From Alkaliphilus pronyensis (GTDB lineage: Bacteria; Bacillota; Clostridia; Peptostreptococcales; Natronincolaceae): a stretch of 39,729 bases of DNA. The stretch spans positions 1 to 39,729 of the forward strand of contig NZ_WBZC01000048.1 of NCBI RefSeq assembly GCF_009017275.1, read 5' to 3'. Within the stretch, counting starts at the first letter, position 1. Each line of letters opens with the position of its first letter. Below are positions 24,798 to 32,070 of the stretch, in pieces. The position numbers and the translations under genes are program-made. The notes under the pieces were generated by a model that did no database searches, was not told the origin of the DNA, and was given only the letters and a program-made list of their open reading frames with translations.

Positions 24798-25241
24798 ATG
24801 AGAAATTATTATTTACAAATCCATGAGTATATGGAGAGATTAATTCACAGCATTGTACTATTGGATAAACAGGGGATAAAGCATAATGGAGATGTATTTA
24901 CCTTTGTAGAACTATATATTCTAAAATCCTTTAAAGATCAATCAGAAAGAAGGATATATGAAATTATAAAGGAGCTTGATGTAGACAGAAATACCTTAAG
25001 CTCTATTATTAATAGACTGCATATTAGCAACTATTTAACTAAGGAAAAATCAGAATCAGATAAACGAGTACAAGTTCTAAAGCTTACTGAAAAAGGTAAA
25101 AAAACCTATGAAGAAATAATAAGTAAAGAAAAAGAAATGCTCTTTTCATTACTTAATGATTTTTCCTTCAATGAAGAAAAGGCAATTTTAAAATTTTTAG
25201 TAAAGCTTGATATGTTAAATAAAAAAACCGACAGTAGGTAA
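24798..25241 (+). CDS. MarR-family transcriptional regulator
   Basis: A 147-residue winged helix-turn-helix protein. The DNA-binding part spans about 38-100: RRIYEIIKELDVDRNTLSSIINRLHISNYL is the helix-turn-helix, and EKSESDKRVQVLKLTEKGKKTYEEI is the wing with the conserved D-K-R. N- and C-terminal helices would form the dimer. AAGGTG lies five bases before the ATG. It is probably co-transcribed with rex; the stop lies inside the terminator shared with the convergent lipoprotein gene. Ligand and targets unknown. Confidence 0.9.
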   Translation: MRNYYLQIHEYMERLIHSIVLLDKQGIKHNGDVFTFVELYILKSFKDQSERRIYEIIKELDVDRNTLSSIINRLHISNYLTKEKSESDKRVQVLKLTEKGKKTYEEIISKEKEMLFSLLNDFSFNEEKAILKFLVKLDMLNKKTDSR

Positions 25242-25260
25242 GTACTGTCGACTTTATTTT
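25221..25260. terminator. Bidirectional terminator between convergent genes
   Basis: CGACAGTA (25229-25236) pairs with TACTGTCG (25243-25250) around GGTAAG. The flanks are an A-run on the left (a T7 run for reverse transcripts) and ACTTTATTTT on the right. It overlaps the last codons of the MarR gene and ends just before the lipoprotein stop. Confidence 0.85.
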
Positions 25261-25973
25261 AGAGCAGACTCTGGTATTACAACCTCTGGGCCGTTGTTTA
25301 CTTCCTCAAACCTTAGCTCTATTTCATAATTTGATGTTTCTCCTTCGGAATCAATGGTTACATTATAGAAAAAGGACTCAATGTAATTAGTATCCTCATC
25401 TATAATCATTTGGAAAGTCCCGGTAGCATCTTTTTCTATAGCCTGCATTAAATTAAAAAGAAAGCCAGATCCATTGGTGTTACCTTCTATTACTATCTTA
25501 TCCTCTTCCATTTTAGCATCCTCCAAATCAACAAAATAATCTGGTGAGAAGCTATCTAAAATATTGGCTAATTCTTTAATACCATCAACAAACTCTTTAT
25601 CGTCATCATTTATCCAAAAACCAGTAATAGAGTTATACATATATGCAACTTCATCCTTAACATATAGTGATAAGTCTAAGTTCTCCATACCACTTATGTC
25701 ATTAGACGAAGCCTGCATTTCTTGTAGATTTGAATAGGAAAAGGGTTCCCTATGATAGGTAATTGTAGCAGTAAGCTTACCTCTATCAGTCTCTCCATCA
25801 GCATCAATCAAATTAACAGTGGTATTACAAACATAACTATTGGCAGCTTGCATTTTCTCTATAGAGGCCTTTAAAATGTCTTCACTGCTTTCTTGAATCT
25901 GATTTTGTTGGCATCCAGTTATAGTAAATAATACTAAAGCAAGTAATAACAATATATGATTATTTTTATGCAC
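25254..25973 (-). CDS. Lipoprotein of unknown function (DUF6612-like size and layout)
   Basis: 239 residues, exported and lipid-anchored: the signal peptide (HILLLLALVLFTITGC) has a lipobox with Cys21. The mature part opens with a polar linker and LKASIEKMQAANSYVCNTTVNL, then beta-rich sequence (LTATITYHREPFSYSN, VAYMYNSITGFWIND, TNYIESFFYNVTIDSEG). This resembles the LolA/LppX-like fold of Firmicute lipoproteins that begin with '...ALEKMKALKSY...'. The start is GTG 25973, with AGGAGG nine bases upstream. It is downstream of ferredoxin in the same direction but separated by a terminator. Function unknown. Confidence 0.82.
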   Translation of the reverse strand: MHKNNHILLLLALVLFTITGCQQNQIQESSEDILKASIEKMQAANSYVCNTTVNLIDADGETDRGKLTATITYHREPFSYSNLQEMQASSNDISGMENLDLSLYVKDEVAYMYNSITGFWINDDDKEFVDGIKELANILDSFSPDYFVDLEDAKMEEDKIVIEGNTNGSGFLFNLMQAIEKDATGTFQMIIDEDTNYIESFFYNVTIDSEGETSNYEIELRFEEVNNGPEVVIPESALK

Positions 25974-25996
25974 CTCGATTTTCCTCCTAGTGTGAA

Positions 25997-26024
25997 ATAA
26001 AAAGAGGGTAGAGAATCTACCCCT
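25997..26024 (-). terminator. Terminator of the ferredoxin gene
   Basis: On the reverse strand GGGTAGA, TTC, TCTACCC (26022-26006), then TCTTTTTATTT. It directly follows the ferredoxin stop codon. Confidence 0.85.
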
Positions 26025-26036
26025 TTATACATATTC

Positions 26037-26210
26037 TTACTCAGCTGGTACTGGTGCATCTACTGGACATACGTTAGCACATGCTCCACAGTCGATACAT
26101 CCATCAGCTTCTATTACGTAAATGCTGTCTCCTGCAGTAATAACATCAACTGGGCACTCTGGCTCACAAGCTCCACAGCTGATACAAGCATCATTAATTA
26201 CATAGGCCAT
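26037..26210 (-). CDS. 2[4Fe-4S] ferredoxin
   Basis: A 57-residue clostridial-type ferredoxin, an electron carrier in the cytoplasm. Both cluster motifs are complete: CISCGACEPECP (Cys 9, 12, 15, 19) and CIDCGACANVCP (Cys 38, 41, 44, 48), each C-x2-C-x2-C-x3-C-P. The product starts MAYVINDACISCGAC. AAGGAGG lies eight bases before the ATG at 26210, and a terminator follows. It is a single-gene unit. It would serve pyruvate:ferredoxin or similar oxidoreductases located elsewhere. Confidence 0.97.
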   Translation of the reverse strand: MAYVINDACISCGACEPECPVDVITAGDSIYVIEADGCIDCGACANVCPVDAPVPAE

Positions 26211-26409
26211 GGTATATTCCTCCTTATTTTATATTCTAAAATGTGTACAAGAGTATTATACCAATATAAGTAAAAATAAAACATCGTTTTTAGTAATATT
26301 TTTTAGAAAAAAGGCCCAATTATAATGATTTTCATTGTATATTAATTTTTTTTCTGTAACAGCACACACTATGATAAAATATTTATATAAAATAATAGGA
26401 GGTTACCAA

Positions 26410-27228
26410 ATGGATATTATTGTTTTGGTAGGGTCAAGTGGTACAGGGAAGAGCTATCAAGCAATATCCTTGGCCAGAGATAAAAATATAGAATACATTA
26501 TAGATGATGGACTATTAATAAAAGGAAATAGAGTATTAGGGGGAACCTCCGCTAAAAGGGAAAAATCAAAAATGGCAGCTGTTAAGAGAGCTCTATTTAT
26601 TAATCAATCCCATAGAGAAGAAATAAAAGGAATAATCAATAGAGAAAAGCCTGAAAGCATACTAATACTTGGCACCTCCGATAAAATGGTTAAGTCTATA
26701 GTAAGAACCTTAGAATTAGGCGAGATATCAGAAAAAATATACATAGAGAGCTATGCTTCAGAGGAGGATATTAAAACTGCTAGAAGATTTCGAACTGGGG
26801 AAGGTAAGCATGTTATACCAGTACCTACCTTTGAAATTAAAAAGGACTTTTCAGGATATTTTCTGAATCCCCTTAGGGTATTTCGAAAGCTTGGGTTAAG
26901 CGAAACCCAGGAGTACCACGAAAAATCTGTTGTAAGACCAACCTTTAGCTATATGGGTAAATATACCATATCCGATAGGGTTATAAGGGAGCTAATCTTT
27001 TTTGTATCCAACAAGGCTATAGGCATTAAAAGAATAAGTAGTATTGATATTAGTACATTCCCACACGGAATAAAAATAGAAATTGATGTTATAGCAGTAT
27101 ATGGCAACCCTATAAAGAGCATAATAGAAGAAGTTCAAAAACAAGTTATATATGAAATTGAAGAAATGACCTCTCTAAATATCCTCGGAGTAAATATTTA
27201 TGTGAAAAATTTATTTATACCTGAGTAA
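26410..27228 (+). CDS. P-loop protein with C-terminal Asp23/Gls24-like domain
   Basis: 272 residues. The N-terminal part begins DIIVLVGSSGTGKS, a Walker A P-loop at residues 8-15, followed by IDDGLLIKGNRVLGG and ESILILGTSDKM, suggesting a small nucleotide-binding domain (about 1-150). The C-terminal part from about 190 (YTISDRVIRELIFFVSNKAIGI ... GIKIEIDVIAVYGNPI) has the pattern of Asp23/Gls24 (DUF322) envelope-stress proteins. ATG 26410 is chosen because TAGGAGG lies eight bases before it; the longer reading starts in an AT-rich, site-less region. It is a single-gene unit. I recognise the two parts but not a named family; function unknown. Confidence 0.8.
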   Translation: MDIIVLVGSSGTGKSYQAISLARDKNIEYIIDDGLLIKGNRVLGGTSAKREKSKMAAVKRALFINQSHREEIKGIINREKPESILILGTSDKMVKSIVRTLELGEISEKIYIESYASEEDIKTARRFRTGEGKHVIPVPTFEIKKDFSGYFLNPLRVFRKLGLSETQEYHEKSVVRPTFSYMGKYTISDRVIRELIFFVSNKAIGIKRISSIDISTFPHGIKIEIDVIAVYGNPIKSIIEEVQKQVIYEIEEMTSLNILGVNIYVKNLFIPE

Positions 27229-27233
27229 TGTTA

Positions 27234-27263
27234 TTTACAATTTGAGATTTTATATGATATAAT
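27234..27263 (+). promoter_or_regulatory. Possible sigma-A promoter of a short transcript before gdh
   Basis: TTTACA (27234-27239), 18 bases, TATAAT (27258-27263). It is followed about 50 bases later by an oligo-T run, so it may make a short RNA or a leader. Confidence 0.45.
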
Positions 27264-27267
27264 GCAA

Positions 27268-27328
27268 ATGAGACTGAAACAAGGAGGGCCATTTGCCCTG
27301 CTTTATTACGTTATAGGGTTTTTTTCTT
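27268..27328 (+). ncRNA. Candidate short RNA/leader upstream of gdh
   Basis: Between a promoter-like sequence (27234-27263) and a T7 run (27319-27325) lie about 60 bases that can fold in competing ways. AGGGC CATTT GCCCT forms a hairpin near 27285-27299. GCAAATG at 27264-27270 pairs with CATTTGC at 27290-27296. CCCT (27296-27299) can pair with AGGG (27315-27318) just before the T-run, a weak terminator. It may be a small RNA or an attenuator. Low confidence. Confidence 0.3.
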
Positions 27329-27335
27329 AAAAATT

Positions 27336-27363
27336 CTGACAAAAGACATAAGCACAATAAAAT
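27336..27363 (+). promoter_or_regulatory. Likely sigma-A promoter of gdh
   Basis: CTGACA (27336-27341), 16 bases, TAAAAT (27358-27363), about 120 bases before the gdh ATG. A small hairpin GTGTAC-TTA-GTACAC lies near 27423-27437 in the leader. Confidence 0.5.
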
Positions 27364-27483
27364 AGTTCATTATAGAGTTCGGCAGAATGAAAACGTTTTT
27401 AAGAAGGCACAGCCTCTTAAATAGTGTACTTAGTACACCAACAGCTTTATATTTTATAAATTATACATAGGAGGGTATCAAAA

Positions 27484-28737
27484 ATGTCTGAAAAAACTTT
27501 GAATCCATTTGAAATTGCTCAGCAACAGGTAAAAACAGCCTGTGACCTACTAGGCGCAGACCAAGCGGTGTTTGAAATCTTAAAGAATCCAAAGAGGGTA
27601 TTAGAGGTTTCTATACCTGTAAAGATGGATGACGGAAGTGTTAAGTCTTTTATTGGCTACAGATCTCAGCATAATGATGCAGTAGGACCATTTAAAGGTG
27701 GAGTAAGATTCCATCCAGATGTTACAAGAGATGAGGTAAAGGCCTTATCAACTTGGATGACATTCAAATGTGGTGTTGTAGGTGTTCCATATGGTGGAGG
27801 TAAAGGTGGAATCACTGTAGACCCATCCACATTATCTCAAGGGGAATTAGAAAGACTATCCAGAGGTTTTTCAAGAGCTATTTCTCCAATAATTGGAGAA
27901 AGAATTGATATTCCTGCTCCTGATGTAAACACAAACGGTCAGGTTATGGCTTGGTTTGTTGACGAATATGAAAAGGCAACTGGAAGATTTGAGCCTGGAG
28001 TATATACAGGAAAACCTGTTAGCTTCTATGGTTCATTAGGAAGAACAGAGGCAACTGGCTTTGGTGTGGCTATTATGGCGAGAGATGCTGCTAAGAGAAT
28101 TGGATTACCATTAGAGGGTGCAACTATTGCAATACAAGGATTCGGTAATGTTGGAAGCTATGCAGCTAAGTATATGGTAGAAATGGGATCTAAAATTGTT
28201 GGGGTTTCTGACTCTTCATGCTGTATAATGAATGAAAATGGTCTTGATGTATCTGCACTTATCGAGTATACAGCTAAAAACAAGAAAGTAAAAGGATTCC
28301 CAGGAGCAACTAAAGAAGTAGATAGAAATGAAGTTCTGGTAATGGATGTTGATATTTTAATGCCATGTGCACTTGAGAACCAAATTACTTCAAAAAATGT
28401 TAATGATATTAAAGCTAAAATTGTTAGTGAAGGTGCAAACGGACCAACAACTCCAGAAGCAGATAAAGTTCTTTTCTCAAAGGATATTATAGTTATCCCA
28501 GACATATTAGCCAATGCAGGTGGAGTAACAGTTTCTTACTTTGAATGGGTACAAAACCTAATGAGATATTCATGGACATTTGAAGAGGTTCAAGAAAAGC
28601 AAGAGCATTTAATGGTTAAGGCCTTCGATGAAATTTGGGCCTTAAAGGAAGAGCATAAGGTAGATATGAGAACAGCTGGTTACATGATGTCAATCAAGCG
28701 AATTGCAGAAGCTATGAAGCTTAGAGGTTGGTACTAA
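27484..28737 (+). CDS. gdh: Glutamate dehydrogenase (Glu/Leu/Phe/Val family)
   Basis: Catalyses reversible oxidative deamination of glutamate to 2-oxoglutarate, a key step in amino-acid fermentation. It has 417 residues, typical of the small hexameric enzymes. Seen: the substrate-binding segment GPFKGGVRFHP near 68, the catalytic-lysine motif VPYGGGKGGI near 103, PAPDVNTNGQVMAW near 147, and a Rossmann domain starting IAIQGFGNVGSYAAKYM near 218. The C-terminal NAGGVTVSYFEWVQN is diagnostic. GGAGGG precedes the ATG. The coenzyme is probably NAD but is not proven by the sequence. It is followed by a strong terminator. Confidence 0.95.
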   Translation: MSEKTLNPFEIAQQQVKTACDLLGADQAVFEILKNPKRVLEVSIPVKMDDGSVKSFIGYRSQHNDAVGPFKGGVRFHPDVTRDEVKALSTWMTFKCGVVGVPYGGGKGGITVDPSTLSQGELERLSRGFSRAISPIIGERIDIPAPDVNTNGQVMAWFVDEYEKATGRFEPGVYTGKPVSFYGSLGRTEATGFGVAIMARDAAKRIGLPLEGATIAIQGFGNVGSYAAKYMVEMGSKIVGVSDSSCCIMNENGLDVSALIEYTAKNKKVKGFPGATKEVDRNEVLVMDVDILMPCALENQITSKNVNDIKAKIVSEGANGPTTPEADKVLFSKDIIVIPDILANAGGVTVSYFEWVQNLMRYSWTFEEVQEKQEHLMVKAFDEIWALKEEHKVDMRTAGYMMSIKRIAEAMKLRGWY

Positions 28738-28749
28738 TATAAAAATTAA

Positions 28750-28786
28750 AATAATCGAGCCATAAAGGCTCGATTATTTTTTTTTA
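28750..28786. terminator. Terminator after gdh, usable in both directions
   Basis: AATAATCGAGCC (28750-28761) pairs with GGCTCGATTATT (28767-28778) around ATAAA and is followed by a T-run to 28785. The stop codon of the reverse-strand small gene lies inside the 3' arm. Confidence 0.93.
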
Positions 28787-28929
28787 TTTGATTTTTTATC
28801 ATTGTTTTTCTCGTGGTTTTCAACTGCTTTCTTTCCAATTTGTTTGCCGAAGGAAACAGATAATCGAAAGGCTATTGGTATTATAGCAATTAATATTCCA
28901 AACAAAAAAAGATAAAGCAAAAACTCCAT
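28774..28929 (-). CDS. Small single-span membrane protein with lysine-rich tail
   Basis: 51 residues. The start at 28929 follows AAAAGGAGG at good spacing; a longer reading upstream lacks a site. One hydrophobic helix (FLLYLFLFGILIAIIPIAF, residues 3-21) is followed by a strongly basic tail (HEKNNDKKSNKKK). The last lysine codons are formed by the T-run of the gdh terminator read in reverse. No family recognised. It would sit with its tail in the cytoplasm. It follows the HD-GYP gene in the same direction, about 100 bases downstream. Confidence 0.6.
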   Translation of the reverse strand: MEFLLYLFLFGILIAIIPIAFRLSVSFGKQIGKKAVENHEKNNDKKSNKKK

Positions 28930-29028
28930 GGAATTATACCTCCTTTTAAATCTACCTATTAGTATACCAATAAATATTACTATATATAATCCTAAGAACA
29001 AGCCTTAGACCATTAAAAAGGAGTCCAT

Positions 29029-30318
29029 TTATATAGCAATGGCCCCACTATTGTCTTCCTCTTCCATTTCAATCATTTGCAAAAAAAATGATGCAACCTC
29101 TGGGTGAAATTGATGTCCTGACTCTTTACTGATTATAAACAATGCCTTTTCTACATCTATGGCCTTTCTATAGGATCTATCGCTGGTCATGGCATCATAG
29201 GCATCGGCTATGGCTAATATGTAAGCCTCAAATGGTACCGAATCTCCCCTTAGGGAATCTGGATAACCCTTGCCGTCGTATCGTTCATGGTGGCTGTAGA
29301 TCAAAACCCTAACATCCTTCAAAAAATCAACTTCATTTAATATATTAACTCCTATAGCAGGATGATCTTTTATCTTAGATAGCTCATATTCATTTAAGGT
29401 ATCTCCCTTATTAAGGATAGAATCCTGTATGCCTATTTTACCAATATCATGTAATAGAGCAGCAGTTTTTATTGTAGCAACCTTTTTAGCTGGTAACTTC
29501 ATATATTCACCAAGCCTTACAGCTAAGTTGGCAACCCTTTTTGAATGTCCATTGGTGTAGGGGTCTTTAGCCTCCACCGCCTTTGTAAAAGCATATACTG
29601 TCTCCATATATAAATTTTTCGTTTCTAGGTACATCTTAAAGCTATGACGAGCCAGCATTAAGGGCCCAAAGAATAAAAGCATAATTAAGCTTCCGTAATG
29701 GAGATATAAAATACTTATAAAGATACCCAAGGTTGATATGATAAACAAATTTGGAAGTGCCCACTTCATATTACTTATAAACATTTCTTTAAAGGACTGA
29801 TTATCTAAAATAGAAAAAAGCTTAGTCATAATAGAAGTATTTATCACTAAATGCGCTAATAAAGCTATTAGTAAAGGTATAGTATTAAGGTAAAAGTAAG
29901 GGTCAGCTATTTGTGCATTACTAAAATTATAATAAATAACAGAAGCTAGTCCAATTGATAAAAAGCATTGGGCACCATTAAAAAGTGTTTTATATAAAGG
30001 GGTATTTAAGATATGACGCTTATCTTCACTAGAAACACTCGCAATACGAAACATTATTCCAACACTAGCACATACAGCAGAGCCTAATGGTCCTAAAATA
30101 ATCATAGTTGCTAAATCCACGGCATAGCCTACAGATACTGCACCTCCATTGGGTAATGGTACAGCCATAGTTTCTACTAAAAAAGACAAAAATATAAACA
30201 TAAATAATAGTTTTAATGAGGGAATGGTATAATTCTTAAAAAGAAAAAAACAAAGTATTAATGCAGAAATTATAACAAAACATATATAATATTTTGCCTT
30301 CTTAGGTAGCTGATTCAT
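29029..30318 (-). CDS. Membrane HD-GYP domain protein (probable c-di-GMP phosphodiesterase)
   Basis: 429 residues. The N-terminal half (1-230) has about seven membrane helices, resembling a MASE-type sensor. The C-terminal HD-GYP domain (about 235-420) contains TNGHSKRVANLA, LLHDIGKIGI (HD pair), KDHPAIGVNIL, YSHHERYDGKGYPD (HHE and GYP), and AIADAYDAMTSDRSYRKA. All metal-binding residues look present, so hydrolysis of cyclic di-GMP is likely. GGAGGAA precedes the ATG. The leader upstream (30337-30546) contains an inverted repeat, a folded RNA and a 21-codon frame, which may regulate this gene. Confidence 0.93.
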   Translation of the reverse strand: MNQLPKKAKYYICFVIISALILCFFLFKNYTIPSLKLLFMFIFLSFLVETMAVPLPNGGAVSVGYAVDLATMIILGPLGSAVCASVGIMFRIASVSSEDKRHILNTPLYKTLFNGAQCFLSIGLASVIYYNFSNAQIADPYFYLNTIPLLIALLAHLVINTSIMTKLFSILDNQSFKEMFISNMKWALPNLFIISTLGIFISILYLHYGSLIMLLFFGPLMLARHSFKMYLETKNLYMETVYAFTKAVEAKDPYTNGHSKRVANLAVRLGEYMKLPAKKVATIKTAALLHDIGKIGIQDSILNKGDTLNEYELSKIKDHPAIGVNILNEVDFLKDVRVLIYSHHERYDGKGYPDSLRGDSVPFEAYILAIADAYDAMTSDRSYRKAIDVEKALFIISKESGHQFHPEVASFFLQMIEMEEEDNSGAIAI

Positions 30319-30367
30319 AATGATTCCTCCATTAAATGTAATTTAGATCGACCGATAATAATAAATC

Positions 30368-30433
30368 TTATAACCAAGAAAACTTAGCAAGAGCACTTAA
30401 CAAAACGCTTACTACTGCCGTTAAAATTGACAT
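30368..30433 (-). CDS. Candidate 21-residue hydrophobic peptide
   Basis: A frame of 21 codons (starts MSILTAVVSVLL, ends AKFSWL) with ATG at 30433-30431 and GGGGAGG nine bases upstream. It is one membrane-spanning helix in size. It is on the same strand as the HD-GYP gene, about 50 bases before that gene, so it could be a leader peptide or a small toxin-like peptide. The ribosome-binding site overlaps the 3' arm of the adjacent folded RNA. Too short for a certain call. Confidence 0.45.
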   Translation of the reverse strand: MSILTAVVSVLLSALAKFSWL

Positions 30434-30442
30434 TAAATATAG

Positions 30443-30506
30443 CCTCCCCATGTGTTCTCCACTGCGACGCTAAAGCAGTAGGCGACTACACTTCGCTGTA
30501 ATGGGC
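30443..30506 (-). ncRNA. Candidate structured RNA upstream of the 21-residue peptide
   Basis: In a GC-richer stretch a three-way junction can form. The closing stem is CCCAT/ATGGG (30447-30451 with 30501-30505). One arm is ACTGC/GCAGT (30461-30465 with 30475-30479), extended by CC/GG, and a second arm is GCGA/TCGC (30482-30485 with 30493-30496). The closing stem adjoins and partly covers the GGGGAGG ribosome-binding site of the small peptide, so folding could block its translation. I do not recognise it as a known riboswitch class, including c-di-GMP types. Confidence 0.4.
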
Positions 30507-30564
30507 AAGATAAAATTTGATATTTGGTTAGTCGATCTAAATTACAAAGCTGACAAGGTTAAAG

Positions 30565-31206
30565 CTAATCACAAACTATATTAATTAACCTTCTATTAAC
30601 AGCATCGAGGGTTGATTTTACTATTGCAGTTCTTAAATCACCTTTTATGGTGGCAGTACCCACAAGCATTTCTTCATGGGATCCACTAATACAACAGACT
30701 GCAACAATGGCTACTTCCTTTTTTCCAATATTAATTATCTCAACATCCTCAGCTGTAAAGAAGCAGTACTCAGAAACCAATTGCTGTATTGCCTTTAGGG
30801 TAGCATTTACAATTACCCGATAGGAGTTATTGGTGGTGTTTAAGCTCTCATCAACACCAGTATATACAGTTTCATTTCTTTTTAACTTAACTCCAACCTT
30901 TAATTCATTGCCATTAACTGTATAAAAAATCTCGTCAATCTCAATTCTTCTATCGGCCTTTATTTTTTCTAATGCATCAATTTGTGCAATACTAATTTTT
31001 TTATGGTCAAAATCTAAGTTGAATTTTGTAAAAATAATTGACTGAATGTCTCTTGATATTTGCTTAGGGTTACGGCTAGTAGTAGCTATAACATGTAGCT
31101 CTTCAATATCCTCATTGTCATTGAAAACAATTTTAGTAGAAAGCACACCTGGAATACTATTTAATATACCCTCTACATCATTTACAGTAATTTTTTTAGT
31201 CTCCAT
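30565..31206 (-). CDS. Conserved-looking hypothetical protein, possible LeuA-regulatory-like C-terminal fold
   Basis: 213 residues, soluble, no signal. The N-terminal part (1-75) reads as an alternating beta/alpha domain: VNDVEGILNSIPGVLSTKIVF, IEELHVIATTSRNPKQI, then SIIFTKFNLDFDHKKISIAQI. This resembles an ACT/BON-size sensor domain. The C-terminal part (about 120-205) has the pattern ...NATLKAIQQLVSEY ... DVEIINIGKKEVAIVAVCC ... AIVKSTLDAVNRRL, reminiscent of the 2-isopropylmalate synthase regulatory fold. AAGGGGATTGGGG precedes the ATG. It is between the LemA-like and HD-GYP genes, all on the same strand. Function unknown. Confidence 0.72.
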   Translation of the reverse strand: METKKITVNDVEGILNSIPGVLSTKIVFNDNEDIEELHVIATTSRNPKQISRDIQSIIFTKFNLDFDHKKISIAQIDALEKIKADRRIEIDEIFYTVNGNELKVGVKLKRNETVYTGVDESLNTTNNSYRVIVNATLKAIQQLVSEYCFFTAEDVEIINIGKKEVAIVAVCCISGSHEEMLVGTATIKGDLRTAIVKSTLDAVNRRLINIVCD

Positions 31207-31313
31207 ACCCCAATCCCCTTAAAACTTTTTTAATATAATAATTTATTTATTCTACAGTAATTCTTATTTTCCTTCCTCAAAAAAATAAAAATGTAAAAAA
31301 TTAGAACAAAAAA

Positions 31314-31874
31314 TTAAGTGGATTTTATAGAATCCTCCATTATACTATATTCAACCCTATAAAACTTCATAGGCTTTAACTTAAAAATTTTTGATGTAAT
31401 TATAAAGGGAAACTCTTTAATAGTATTGTTATAATTAGCTACTAAGCTATTATAGCTATCAGTTGCTTTTTTAAGAAGCTTATTGACATTATTTATTTGC
31501 TGTCTATAATCCTTAAAGACATCACTTCCTCCTATTTCTGGATACAGAGCCTCTAAATTAATTAATGCCTCTATCGAACTAAGCAACTGTTTTTCTATTA
31601 AATTAGCTTTGTTTAAATCGGCACTTGCTACGGCAGCTCTAAATCTATTGATGCTTCCAATAGCCTCCTCAAATATTATTGTTTCGTTTTTTGCGAAATC
31701 CTTAATAGTATTTATCATATTTATAATACAATCATTTCTTTCTTGAAATAGTATCCTGATATCAAACCATTCCTTGCTGATCTCATTACTGAAATTATGT
31801 AGCTGTCTATGCTTTAGCCATAAAAATATTAAAATACTAATTATAATCAAAGGTATAATAATCTTAATAAACAT
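31314..31874 (-). CDS. LemA family membrane protein
   Basis: 186 residues. One N-terminal membrane helix (about 3-19) is followed by an all-helical domain. LemA features are present: a segment EWFDIRILFQERNDCIINMINTIKDFAKNE at about 35-65, a central helix pair, and the hallmark YNSLVANYNNTIKEFPFIITSKIF near 140-165. GGAGGAG precedes the ATG. LemA proteins have their helical domain in the cytoplasm or at the membrane; their role is unclear. The 107-base gap to the next gene shows no clear signal. Confidence 0.85.
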   Translation of the reverse strand: MFIKIIIPLIIISILIFLWLKHRQLHNFSNEISKEWFDIRILFQERNDCIINMINTIKDFAKNETIIFEEAIGSINRFRAAVASADLNKANLIEKQLLSSIEALINLEALYPEIGGSDVFKDYRQQINNVNKLLKKATDSYNSLVANYNNTIKEFPFIITSKIFKLKPMKFYRVEYSIMEDSIKST

Positions 31875-32070
31875 AAAATATCTCCTCCAGATGAAATATT
31901 AGTTATTTTATATCACAAATACTGCCAAAAGACAATAATAAAAAAATCCTTAACTCGTTACATTTTCAGATGTAGAATAAAAAATATGTCGAAGAAAGCA
32001 TCTTGTGGTTTATCATATTAAAAGCTTGTTATATACTAATATTAAAGCTATAGGATGGGAGTTAGATGAA

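Larger units (their letters stand above)
30337..30546 (-). repeat. 210-bp segment bounded by a 16-bp perfect inverted repeat
   Basis: TGTAATTTAGATCGAC (30337-30352) is repeated in inverse at 30531-30546. Between the arms lie a 21-codon frame and a GC-richer folded region. No clear target duplication flanks it. It could be a miniature transposable element, a long-range RNA stem in the HD-GYP leader, or paired protein-binding sites. Confidence 0.7.

Noticed and set aside
30443-30506. c-di-GMP riboswitch (type I or II) before the HD-GYP gene
   Set aside because: The conserved blocks of either class could not be found; only a generic three-way fold is visible.
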